64,000 bases of DNA from Endomychus coccineus (taxonomy: Eukaryota > Arthropoda > Insecta > Coleoptera > Endomychidae): the NCBI GenBank assembly GCA_958510875.1, contig OY294069.1, forward strand, positions 6,581,205 through 6,645,204, read 5' to 3'. The notes under the pieces were generated by a model. The model searched no databases. It had not been told where the DNA came from and saw only the letters and a list, made by a program, of their open reading frames with translations. Below, in pieces: positions 1 through 10,827 of this stretch. Position numbers and translations under genes: made by a program. Every line of letters starts with the position of its first letter. Position 1 is the first letter of the stretch.

Positions 1-82
1 ACCTCTGAAGCATCATGTGGAAAAAGCCAGCTTCTGGACAGTACTCCAAGACAGAATGAAGCAACAGAATCAATCTGATCCA

Positions 83-106
83 GTTAGGTTAGGTTAGGTT
101 AGGTTA
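83..106. repeat. short (TTAGG)n telomere-like tract
   Basis: About four and a half uninterrupted copies of GTTAG are seen. TTAGG is the common insect telomere repeat, but short interstitial runs like this are frequent in insect genomes, and nothing else here suggests a chromosome end. It lies upstream of the terminal exon at 479. Confidence 0.7.
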
Positions 107-478
107 TCTTTTAGGGGAGCAAGGATATGGTACATATACAGTATTTTGTCTTATAACCTCAAAATAAAACCCAAATCCCTCCTTACAGAAGAATCATATA
201 GGGGCAAAGATGTTTACTGAGTAAGCATTCGTCTGACCAAGTATAATGAAGCGTATTGCATAATGTATTTGAGCCGTGAAAAAATCCACGAAAAAAACTC
301 GGGGGCAACTCAGTCGGGCCTGGGATTCGAACTCGGTTCTCTTCGACATGCTAAATGACAAGTAACGGTAAGGGTAAGCCCCGGGGAAAATATCTCACGA
401 TGTCCCCCTTTGCCAAGTTGGCTTTCTCGTAACTCGTGGCGTTGTTTGTTTTTACATGAGATGCGATATTTTTTCCAG

Positions 479-646
479 GATTTCGTACAAGCGCTACAAA
501 AGAAAGAGACTGATGGCAGTAACGGCGGCGAATGTAGTACGCTGCAGTCGGACGCGACTAATCTTACAATTCTACCGGACACCCAACTGGCAGTGCTCAC
601 GGAAAGCGAGGACGACAGTCAAACTGAAATAACGACTCATCGATAA
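479..646 (+). CDS. terminal coding exon of an unidentified gene (partial)
   Basis: A convincing 3' splice site (TTTTTTCCAG) ends at 478 and is followed by 55 open codons and a TAA stop at 644-646. The exon enters in phase 0 and starts with DFVQALQKKETDG. It is rich in Asp, Glu, Ser and Thr (for example ESEDDSQTE near the end), as in a disordered acidic C-terminal tail. It is clearly more GC-rich than the AT-rich DNA after it, which supports coding. Upstream exons are not recognisable here and probably lie before the window. Bases 1-78 are also open in frame 1 and could belong to another exon or isoform. No family is recognised. Confidence 0.45.
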   Translation, partial: DFVQALQKKETDGSNGGECSTLQSDATNLTILPDTQLAVLTESEDDSQTEITTHR

Positions 647-649
647 CAA

Positions 650-1555
650 CTTTATTGTGGAAAGCCGTGTTCTTACTTTGACTTATTTTCCAAGTTATGA
701 CAATAATATTTTATCGAGACAATTATAAAGTAAACTTTTATTTAAGTTTTATCCAAAATGACACGTTGAGTTTTGTGTATATATTGTTGAATGCCATGTC
801 TTTAATCTATTCAATCAAGTGGAGTATATATTGAGTAATAATATCACAATACACATTGATCTCTTAATATATTTTTCATTTGCAGAATATCGTTATTATT
901 AGAATATTGAGTTATATCGATTGAACGGGATTGTCGCCCAACGTGGGGCATATTTGTTCTTAGCCAAGGAACGAATTATAAATCCAGAATGAATATTAAA
1001 GAGGTATTTATGAATTTTATGAATTTATAGGCGAATATTATACCTATATTAAAAGATAATTTTATGTAGTATCATATCAGTGTGTACGAATTGTTAATTG
1101 TCACATTTTGTTATTATGTTCGACGATTTTAAATCAGGCCCGACATAAAATATAATGATATTTCTCACAATTAACTTTCAGCTCATTATATAAGAATCTT
1201 TGTACAAAGTGGGGGCTCCGATAATACAGGATAGCACAGAATATGTCGATAGTTCGTCGTTGATCTTTGACCGCTCAGAAACCTGCATTTTCTGAAGGGA
1301 ACTAACTGTTCTCAAAGACGTGCGTCGAACTGCATTCAAAAATGACTGTATTAGACCGAAAAATAGTCTCATATATTTAATTAGTCCATAACTTGTGTGA
1401 TAATTATTTATTATAACCTGCCAATGTAAATATGTTAGTGATGTGTAGTTTCACATTCCGCTTCTATTTATGTTGCTCTATAGTTTATTTATTTTCGAAA
1501 TATTTTTATATTCCTAGGGTAGCTAGAAATCAATATGATTGCTTATGTACGATCA
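650..1555. other. AT-rich non-coding DNA with an isolated tRNA-Lys primer-binding-site-like 18-mer
   Basis: No supported gene; the first part is probably 3' UTR of the upstream gene. At 932-949 lies TGTCGCCCAACGTGGGGC, which differs at one of 18 positions from the primer-binding site complementary to tRNA-Lys(1,2) used by many LTR elements. It suggests an LTR-element remnant, but no matching long terminal repeat could be delimited. Confidence 0.4.
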
Positions 1556-1557
1556 TA

Positions 1558-3602
1558 CACAGGCTGTTTCATGATTGTGTCGAGTGCAACAACCCGTGAA
1601 TTTTAACGTCAAAACGGTAATAGTCCAGGAAATAAAGGCCAAAATCGACACAAATGTGGAAAATTTGAGGCAAAAGACCGATTTTGATGTATGAGGGCTC
1701 ATTCGATTCGTTTCGTCCTCTAGATCAAAGTCTGCAATAGCTACATAGGGGGAACAATAAATATTGGCCAAAAAATGATGTGTTATAACAATATGTGAAA
1801 AAAAAATTAAAAACGCTATTTTCCATCAATTTTTAGCGGCTAAAGTACAAAATTGCAGTTATTTGATGAAAAAACAATGTAAATTTAAGGTTTACAACAA
1901 TTTGTTAGTTATCTATTTGTTAATAAACAACAAAATGGAAATTTTGAAAATAATCAAGACTAGAGTCATTTTCAGGTAATTTGAGGTCGCTGAATACGAA
2001 TTTGATGTTATTTTTTGATTAAATGTTAATTTAATTAATTAATTAATAATTACTCAGTTACCGAATTAACAAAAAAATATTCACTGTCTCAAAATAATCA
2101 AGATAAACACGAATTTAATACTATTTTTTTGGATAAAAGGTTAATTTGATTATTTCATTAATAATTACTTAAAAAATTCTTGAAGCTATAGAAATCCAAA
2201 AACATCCGAACAATCTGAACCGTGACTCAGGATATTACCTTCCCAACATTTGGAAACCCATCCTCGAAAATTCCACTTCGCACATGATCGCACAACGGCA
2301 GGGTCAGGTGCCGGAACGAAGTTAACCACCGGAACAAAGGCAGTGAACTATGTAGCGTGAAGGATTTTTCCTACAATAAATACGGCTACAGAAACCAGTA
2401 GAACCAGTTTCAGTTCAAGCCTCAAGCCTGCCCTGAAGATGCCACCTGTAATGGTTGGCGAAACGTCGGCATCAAGTCGAGCTATTGTGACGCGGAATCC
2501 ATCCGGAAGACAAGATTTTTCAAGATTAGCTGTCCGCGGAAGTCTACTATCCAAGATAATAATTACTTAGTTACCGAATTAACAACAAAATTCAAAGTCT
2601 CAAAATAATCAAGATTGGAGTCAATTTCGTATAATTTAAGGTCGCTGAACACGAATTTGATGTTACTTTTTTTATCAAATAATCAAGATTACAGTCAATT
2701 TAAAGTAGTTAAATATGAATCTAATGTGATGTTAATTCGGTAACTAAGTAATTATTGATTAAATGATTAAATTAACCTTTAATCCAAAAAATTACATTAA
2801 ATTCGTGTAGAGTGACCTGAAATTACCCGAAAATGACACTAATCTTGATTATTTTGAGACATCGAATTTTTTTGTTAATTCGGTAACTGAATAATTATTA
2901 ATTAATTAATTAAATTAACATTTAATCAAGAAAATAAATTCGTATTCAGCGACCTCAAATTACCTGAAAATGACTCTAGTCTTGATAATTTTTTTAATTT
3001 CCATTTTTTGGGTTAATTTGTTAATTAACAAATCGTTGATTAACCAATTATATCAACAGCCAATCAAAAAAATAACATCGAATTCGTATTCAGCGACCTC
3101 ATATTACCTGAAAATGAATCTAATCTTGATTATTTTGAAAATTTTCATTTTGTTGTTTATTAACAAATAGATAACTAACAAATTATTAAAACCTTTAATT
3201 TACATTGTTTATTGATCAAGTAACTGCAATTTTCTTCTTTACCGGCTAATAACTGATGGAAAATAGCGTTTTTAATTTTTTTTTATATATTGTTGTAACA
3301 CATCATTTTTTGGTCAATATTTTTATTTATTAACAATCAGAGACATTTCCCCCCATGTAGCTATTGCAGACTTTGATCTAGAGGCCAAAACGAATCGAAT
3401 GAGCCCTCATACATCAAAATCGGTCCTTAACCTCAAATTTTCCGCTTCAAACCTTTATTTCCTGGACTATAACTATAAACCAGAATATCTCTTTTCGTGT
3501 GATAAAAGTAAAATCGTTATCTAAATTCTACGAGAAAACAACAAATACAGCAGGAATAATCAATACATTGTCGCTGTCTTCCACATAATGGAACAGCCTG
3601 TA
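1558..3602. mobile_element. 2-kb foldback element with long imperfect terminal inverted repeats
   Basis: The ends are mutually inverted: ACAGGCTGTTTCAT near 1559 against ATGGAACAGCCTGT ending near 3602, each bordered by TA. The arms extend inward for several hundred bases; text at about 1640-1970 reappears reversed at 3120-3470. The interior (1975-3130) is built from repeated and inverted blocks of about 140 bp carrying GTCGCTGAAYACGAATTTGATG and ATTACTTAGTTACCGAATTAAC. A less AT-rich insert (about 2230-2560) interrupts it. No transposase is encoded. This is a non-autonomous foldback or MITE-like element, probably moved by a TA-targeting (Tc1/mariner-type) transposase; exact ends are approximate. 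Confidence 0.7.
2433..2475 (+). ncRNA. hammerhead-ribozyme-like motif
   Basis: The segment reads CTGAAGA, then a potential stem (GCCACC against GGTTGGC with a bulge), then GAAAC and GTC. CUGANGA and GAAA are the two invariant core boxes of hammerhead ribozymes, in the right order and spacing. Such motifs occur in Penelope-like elements and retrozymes. Helices I and III are not convincingly formed by eye, so activity is uncertain. It lies in the insert at the centre of the 2-kb foldback. Confidence 0.4.
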
Positions 3603-3604
3603 TA

Positions 3605-4429
3605 TAAAGTACAAATTATTTTTCAGGTAACTCGAAAACTGAAACGAGATGATTCATAATATGTTTATAGTAAGTGCCTTTGGCAATTTATCATTGTGAC
3701 CATTGGTCTTTAAAATTTTTAATAATGTACCTACAATTTAAGTTTATATCTTCAGTCCAGGAGCGAGGTAAGATAAAAAACATGTTTTAGTTCCAGAGTA
3801 AATGAAACATTTCATTTTTTAAGTAGACCGCCAAGAAACATAAATGTAACAATATCAAAATAATGTATTAGTCTTTAGTTAATATACTGGTGCTCTGATC
3901 TATGAGGTCAACAGGTTATGATTGTTCAATTTTTGTAGTCACTGTTTGTCTCCCATTATTGAAGGAATGAAAATCCGTTGCCAAAATGATTCGAGTTACC
4001 CGTCGTGTTGCCAGATATCCTAACTATAGATAGCTGTAAATTCATGAAATAAACTCTTTAGAATCCAAAAGCATTAATGACGAAGTGAATATGGTGACAT
4101 TTAATTGTAGGTGTATGTTGATTCATCAGCTACGGATTACTTTTGAATTTACAAAGTAGTAAATGGACCACAAAGAAAACTAACATTAGAGTGACTAAAA
4201 TTTTTTACGTTTCTTAGTTAAATGCGAATGTGTGATATTAATTTTTAAATATACATTATCAATTTATATCATTTTATCTATACGTTCCATTCCAAAGGAA
4301 TATGATCAAACCAAATTTAGTACTATAGAATTTCACAAATTGGACATATGTGATATTTGTTGATGTAACGCAACCAGAACTATGAGTAATATAGTTTGTA
4401 AATAAATATTCAAAATACACTTTTCGACT
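3605..4429. other. AT-rich intergenic DNA, nothing recognised
   Basis: No coding frame with protein-like composition, RNA gene or clear repeat was found. It separates the foldback from the 425-bp tandem repeats. Confidence 0.5.
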
Positions 4430-5640
4430 TATTTATCCGCCACCTCTTCAATTCCTTCTTCGAAGTGGCGCCCAACGTGCGGCGTCATCCGAATGTCTCG
4501 AGTGTATTGAACTAAAAGTTTCAGGTAAGTTACGAAGTATGCAGAAAATAATTAACTGTAAAAGAGTTCACCCTATAACACTATAAATAAGAAATACTCA
4601 CCCTTATCCCCTAAGAATACTGTTAAAACACTGAGGACCTTCCAGCTACCAAGCAGCCATCATCAGAGTACACTAAATTATAAATCAAAATGTGCCTGTT
4701 TAAATATTATTTAGAAATAATGATGCAAACAAGGGGCTACCCTCATCGACTGGAGATAAATCGGAATGTGATAAATTGCTTTTCGCTTATACATTTCCAT
4801 CCCTTCTAAATTACCTAGATATTTGTCTGTTCTGTGTTTTATTTATTTTCAATGTACTTTTCAGCTACCTCTTCAATTCCTTCTTCGAAGTGGCACCCAA
4901 CGTGTGGCATCATTCGAATGTCTCGAGTGTATTGAATTAAAAGTTTCAGGTATGTTACGAAGTATGCAGAAAATGATTAACTGTGAAAGAGTTCACCCTA
5001 TAACACTATAAATAAGAAATACTCACCCTTATCCCCTAAGAATACTGTTAAAACACTGAGGACCTTCAAGCTATCAAGCAGCCATCATCAGAGTACACTA
5101 AAGTATAAATCAAAATGTGCCTGTTTAAATATTATTTGGAAATAATGATGCAAACAAGGGGCTACCCTCATCGGCTGGAGATAAATCGGAATGTAATAAA
5201 TTGCTTTTCGCTTATACATTTCCATCCCTTCTAAATTACCTAGATATTTGTCTGTTCTGTGTTTTATTTATTTTCAATGTACTTTTCAGCTACCTCTTCA
5301 ATTCCTTCTTCGAAGTGGCACCCAACGTGTGGCATCATTCGAATGTCTTGAGTGTATTGAATTAAAAGTTTCAGGTTAGTTACGAAGTATGCAGGAAATA
5401 AACTATAAAAGAGTTCACACTATATCATTATAAATAAGAAATAATCACCCTTATCCACTAACAATATCTTAAGTACTGGGAACCTTTCAGCTACCAAGTA
5501 GCCATCATCAGAGTAAACCAAATTATAAATCAAAATTTGTTTGTTTAAATACTATTTAGGGATAATAATGGAAACAAGGGGTTACCCTCAGCTGGAGATA
5601 AATCGACATCTTTCAATTTTGCGATTAGTTCCAAAGAATT
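4430..5640 (-). repeat. three tandem 425-bp repeats of a Penelope-like element (pLTR-like)
   Basis: The phrase ATTCCTTCTTCGAAGTGGC recurs at 4451, 4876 and 5301, giving an exact 425-bp period. Copies 1 and 2 are nearly identical; copy 3 is diverged and runs into the reverse-transcriptase fragment at 5590-5914. On the minus strand, the sense of that RT, each unit has CTGATGATGG followed by a small hairpin and GGAAGG, a degenerate hammerhead core (cores near 4636-4667, 5059-5090 and 5479-5510). Each unit also contains TGGCGCCCAACGTGCGGC or a variant on the plus strand (4466, 4891, 5316). Tandem hammerhead-bearing repeats beside a PLE RT fit the known pLTR organisation of Penelope-like elements. 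All copies look decayed. Confidence 0.65.
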
Positions 5641-5914
5641 TTTCACAGACGAACTTGGTGCGGCTTAAAAGTTGCTAAATTCCTTAACCAACCAAGTTAT
5701 ACGTAGGAATATTAATGTTTGAAATAATTGGTCTCATGGAATTACCCGGTTTATGAATCTTAGGTAAGCAATATAGTTTAGGAAGATTAAGATTCGAAAG
5801 TCTAAGTTTGAATTTTAAATTATCGGAGATTAGAGCTTTAAACGATTTTAATGAATGATTTACTAATTTAACGCATTTGGATAAAGGGTAGCTGGTAATC
5901 TGTTCATTCACCAT
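5590..5914 (-). pseudogene. Penelope-like element reverse transcriptase fragment
   Basis: A minus-strand frame at 5684-5914 contains YCLPKIHKPGNSMRPIIS, the hallmark LPKIHKP...LRPI(V/I)S segment of Penelope-like RTs, followed by NIPTY. After a frameshift near 5690 the homology continues to about 5595 with SSVKNSLELIAKLKDVDLSP, matching the next RT block. It is truncated at both ends, with no GIY-YIG endonuclease and no catalytic YxDD. At its 3' end it joins copy 3 of the 425-bp repeats in the same orientation, as expected for one element. Confidence 0.75.
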
Positions 5915-6739
5915 CTCAACAAAGATTTACCGAATTGTGATAATTCTTTTTGTCCATGATTACCATCTGCTTTCAAGTAATAACAGTATTTTACTTTCAA
6001 TGATTTACAGATATTATTGAAGTTATTGGATGTGCTTTTATATGATTTATTTGACTATTCAAGGATTGTCTTGCATTTGTCACGAATGTCAGCTTTATCT
6101 TGAAAGTTCAAAGACAAATCGTATTTTCAATAGCATTAATTAAATTAAAAACCTTTATTTAACAAATTCATTTTTGTTCCATTGAAATCAATCTCTGTTT
6201 TACTGTGAATAATGTTTATATCAATGGTAACAATTGTTGAAATTTATTGTTCATATATTTAATTTTTCTATTGGTTTTTGCCAAAACTGTGCTTAATAAT
6301 TCGGAATAAAAGGACTCGAATTTGAAAATATATTAATGCGAGTAGGCTTACATTATATGGAAGATATACATAAAATATTCACAATTTTCACATAGTTATA
6401 TCGAAGTCATTCGAGTGCATAAAATCAAATACCCTCACCCTTACGATTTATGATGCTAAGTATATGGACCTTTTTACCAACGCGGATTACGACCCAAATG
6501 CATGGTAGGATAACTGGAGATCCCATTAAAGTTCATATATTTTTCTTTCATCTTTTGACTACATGATATGATATCCCAATTAAAGATATACCATGTACAG
6601 AGTTTCAAAAGACGACAACATCCTATTGAATAAAATACTAATACATTTTCTAATAGCAATTCCAAATTCGCCTCATTGAAGCAAAATCCAGTTCATTGGA
6701 AAAAGTAAATAAGTAATACGTGATAAGTAGTAATGGGGA
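5915..6739. other. intergenic AT-rich DNA 3' of tektin B
   Basis: Nothing coding or structured could be supported. The part nearest 6739 is presumably the tektin B 3' UTR. Confidence 0.4.
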
Positions 6740-9369
6740 TTACGGATAACCAGATAAAGCAGTAACTGAAGGAAAATATGTACGCAATTGTTGAACCCTA
6801 GTTCTATCTACTTCCAGTGTTTTGCGTTTCTTCGTGATTTCTTTTTCCAATTCGTTTCGGACCGTGATCAAACTTGGTATGGAATCGCAGGCTTGTTTCA
6901 ACTGGGCGGCTAATGCAGCTGCTTGTTCTCCAATCATCTTCACTTCCTCGATCAATCTATAAAGATAGAGGCACGTCCTGGTTATAGAACGGGTTATTGA
7001 AAGGAAGAAACTCACCCAAATTGACTGTCGTCTCTGCAATTTTCTATACGTTGCCTCTGGAGACGGACAGCTAATCTTGTTTGAGCGGTTTTCAAAACTA
7101 AATCAATTTTTCGTTGCGCAACTTCGAGATCAGCAATGAGCTTTTCAACATCAGCCAAGTTTTGCAGAACCTGTATTCAATAAAACGTTCAACTCGCAAA
7201 ACTGCTAATTCGATACAATTATATGAAATTGTCATGGAAGTAGTTCATACCTTTTTAAGATTTAATTCGAGGTTATTCGTTACTTCAATATGGAAGTTGA
7301 TGCGTCCCGAAAGTTTTATTTCTACTACATTCGCTTGCGTTCTCAAATCTCTGGCCGCATTGTTCAGAATAGCATCCAGAGTGCCACGTAGAGTGACGGA
7401 TCTTTGGCGTGTTGTTTCGGCCATTTCAAGTGTTTCCTTGGTAAAGTGTTCCCAATATTCTGGTGTAGATTGACTAGAATCATAAATGAAGTTCACCATG
7501 GAGAAATATGTCGCGAATTAAACAGTCTTACGAGGCTATCACATTTCAGTAATAATTTCACGATTTGATCAGCTATCGAATGTTCATCCTCCAGTTCATC
7601 GTAATTCAAATAGGAAAAGTGACAGTGTTTATTACATCTAAACAAATAACAAAGACTATGTAAAATTTGGGACATTAGAGATCGCCTAGCAGAAGAATGT
7701 GAGTCGAGTTCAAAATATCCTAATAAATGTCGAACGGTGAACTCCCTCAACTCTGTTTTAGTTCAGTATATTCCTTGGGTACCGTATAGGAAGCTTAAAT
7801 CTGAGTTTTTGACCACTTGCAACTTTTCCGCCATCTTGAATTCATGCTCAGCCGTATTTTTGATTTTATCGGAATAAAAACCGATATTTTGCATATTCAA
7901 CGAGAAATAATCGATTATTTAAGACAAAAGTTGTTAATCACACAATTACCTACAATTTTTATCAAAAACATTTTTTCATGCAAGCAATTGCTTACTTACT
8001 GTAGCGCCTGAAAGTTGTGCTGAATAGCGTTACGTTAAAAAATGGAGCTTACTCGCCAGGAAATAAAACCGCTCCTGGTTTAAACATCAAAACGCTGGAT
8101 CGAAGGTTGAGTGTCCGGCATTGGTTGTCAGTTTCAAATGCGTGCCTCTTGTCGCTCCAGTCTAATTCGAGGCGTTGCTTGGCCGTTTTGTCTTCGACTA
8201 ATTGCGTTTCAACATCCTTTAGAGTTTGAATGAACTGTTGTCGTATTTCGTCACACAAGGCTCGTTCTTTCATTATTTCCACTTCAACGTCATCTCTCAC
8301 TAGTTCACTATCTGGACGACAGGTTCTGACGTCCAAACATTCACCAGCTGGGACAAAATGACACGCTAAATTTAGACATTACGTAGTTACAGTACCTACT
8401 AACCTATTGCTTCTGGCATTTGCAAGATAACTGCAGCCGATTTCAACCTTCTTCTCTCATCTTCCATGAAGATGATTTCTTCAGAGGCTGCATCGATGGC
8501 TCGTTCCAATTCAGATTTCCACCTATGTATTTCTTTTTCTCTTTGATTCACTCGTTTAGTGCTATCTTCTTGATTTTTACCAGCGTATGCTAGGGTCTGT
8601 GACATACATTGCCTAGAGTTCCCATCTATCCTAATGTAGGAGAAGATCTTTTTTTCAAATCAAAATAAGACATTTTAGAATCGCCAAAGTTGTATACATG
8701 ATATTTGATGGCATCAAAAAATCAAAGAAAATGTAATAGCTAATATCTTTAAAACATCTAAACACAATCAAAATTAAACCGAAATTGTTTATTTGGAACT
8801 ATGAAAGTATTGATCGAAAATTTCGATGTACAATCTTTAAATGTATTTAGCTGGACCCTAAGTGATATTCAAAATTTTGAGTTGACACCCCCACGCTATT
8901 CTAAGAGATTGGAAAATTCAAACTAGCGTCTTGACATGTCCTGAAAACATTAAAACCGGCTCTACTATATCAGTTGCTCATCCTATATGTCACTAAATGC
9001 ATATCCACAAGTAAACACCCATACCGCACGATTGAGCGAAAGGATTATCTAAACAATCATCAAAATGAAGATGGCAAATACTTACGAATTGGTTTGATCC
9101 TGAACTGCATGGGCCATTTGTATTATTTCATTATTATGATGCCTCCAATCACCTTCTGTATATCTGTGAATAGAGTATCTGTCCACCACTGGACGAGTTC
9201 CGGTTAAACCGGATAATAGACCCCAATCAACTCTACCTGTAGCCCAGGGTCCGATCGGGCCCATAACATCACTGCTGCTTATAGGAATCTTATCCTCCGG
9301 TTGAGGCAAGAAACATGCTGACTTATCATCTGGATTCATTATAGCATCTGTACTATGTAGATTCATCAT
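6740..9369 (-). CDS. tektin (tektin-2-like), downstream tandem copy B
   Basis: Tektins are coiled-coil proteins that form filaments inside ciliary and sperm-flagellar doublet microtubules. Six exons are inferred with GT-AG borders: 9086-9369, 8404-8630, 8053-8347, 7251-7473, 7016-7170 and 6740-6956, joining in frame to about 466 residues, a normal tektin length. Recognisable parts in order are WATGRVDWGLLSG, KEIHRWKSELERAI, SELVRDDVEVEIMKERALC, LNLRS, STPEYWEHFTKET, and RIENCRDDSQFGLIEEV, the last being the position of the tektin signature RPNVELCRD. Exon lengths from the second exon on are identical to copy A. The start at 9369 is chosen because it keeps phase; the frame stays open further upstream. 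The Trp of copy A's DWNSRQ is Gly here (DGNSRQ). Which tektin class it belongs to is inferred from the LNLRS block. Confidence 0.85.
7672..7745. repeat. dispersed repeat inside tektin B intron, related to 28465-28535
   Basis: The text GACATTAGAGATCGCCTAGC and about 70 bp around it reappear with moderate divergence in the acid phosphatase intron (GACATTAGACAACGCCTAGC at about 28457). Same orientation in both. Probably a fragment of an old interspersed repeat; too short to classify. Confidence 0.4.
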
Positions 9370-10827
9370 CGCAGCTATATCAGTTGTGCAGAAGGTAAGT
9401 CCTCCCACACTACAGCACCAGTAGATTGGAAGAATAGAAGTGTTTCTAAAAGAAGAAATACTTCTGGCGATGTTGCTGTGCAATCGTAACATTTGTCAAG
9501 TTAATACATCTCGTTCTTAATTATTTGAAAAATATTTCCCAAATTATTAGTTTCTATTTGCTGAGCTACCGATTTTAAGAGCATCGAGTGAAAAACTGAT
9601 CCTATTGGTGTCCAAATAAGACGTTTCATTTTAAATCTCTCGCTATTTGGCATTTCAAAAACAATATTGCAGCTTTTATTCGCGATTCAGTGAAATTTTT
9701 TTGGAAAGGATGACCATCACGCTTGATTTAATTTTTTGCAAAGAAACTCTTTTTTCTAATGATTTAAAATTAAAATTCTTGCTTGAACCTCCATTTATGC
9801 TTCGAAATTTATAAATATAGAGATGCATAATGAAACTCAGGTTCAGATCTAAATATGCCAATTGAAATTCCAATAATCGCAGGTAGATTCTGCTTCTCTG
9901 TTGGAAATGCCCCGCTACTAGTGATGGCGATAAGAAAATAAAGATAGCTCCAAAATTTTGGAATCAAATGGTTCCATTTGACTATTTGACCTTTTATTTT
10001 ACTTGTGATAAAGCTTAATACTCGCTTAGTCTTTGATCTCTTGATGTAAGGCCAGACTAAGAATTAACCCTAGTACAAACGCAATAGGGGCATTTACCAA
10101 GAAAAGGAAGGACTATCTTTTATCTACCTGTAATACAATCATTTTAGATAAAGGAAGTATTTTTGTAAGAATGTGCATATACTAGGACAACGTTTGTCAT
10201 CCCGAATTCAATAACAAATAATCGCACTATCTAGGAAATTGGGAAATTACTTCCATAATTAAAAGTATTTTTGAGATATAGGTAGTTCAATTGCAAATTG
10301 TTTCCGAAACGTCTACCTGAAGGTAAAAAAGGGTTTGATGATTTACTTACATTTTAATAAGCGCCATACATTTTACAAAAACTATTCAGCAATATTATGT
10401 ATTGCGTTCTTTCAACTATATTATAATAATTTCATAAGAATATTCGAGCTATTCTCATGGAGTTTGATCAATGAGAATCTAGAAACCCGTAGTAACATTT
10501 CCAAACAAACCCCTCAAATGTGATAATTGGATTGCATTCCTTGACGACCAGGAGATGTCTTTCTCGTGACGAATTAAATCTAAACTAGAAGTCTTTCAAA
10601 TTGGAATGTATTAAAATTGATACATTGGTTATTTATTGAGTTCAAAATTGCGTTACTTTAATAAATATTCCTCCAAGAATGAATTGAATCCATACTTGTA
10701 ACATGGATGAAAGGATTAAGGGAGGTTTAGATAGAAACTAATATTGACTTGAAATTTCTTTTATTAAAAAACAATAGAAATACATAATATATAGGTAAAT
10801 GTAAATTCATAGCGATAGATTATAAAA
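9370..10827. other. spacer between tandem tektin genes
   Basis: About 1.46 kb with no supported gene. It must hold the promoter and any 5' non-coding exon of copy B and the 3' UTR of copy A. The minus-strand frame of copy B's first exon stays open to 9492, so a longer N-terminus is possible but has no counterpart in copy A. Confidence 0.4.

Noticed and set aside
83..106. (TTAGG)n run as a telomere
   Set aside because: Only about 24 bp and followed by 64 kb of normal genes; an interstitial short run.
310..400. Reverse-oriented tRNA/SINE head (GGGATTCGAACTC, a B-box complement)
   Set aside because: No A box, tail or flanking duplication could be found; the B-box match alone is insufficient.
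7114..8229. Plus-strand ORFs across the tektin B region
   Set aside because: Antisense of tektin exons; the minus strand has the splice sites and protein homology.
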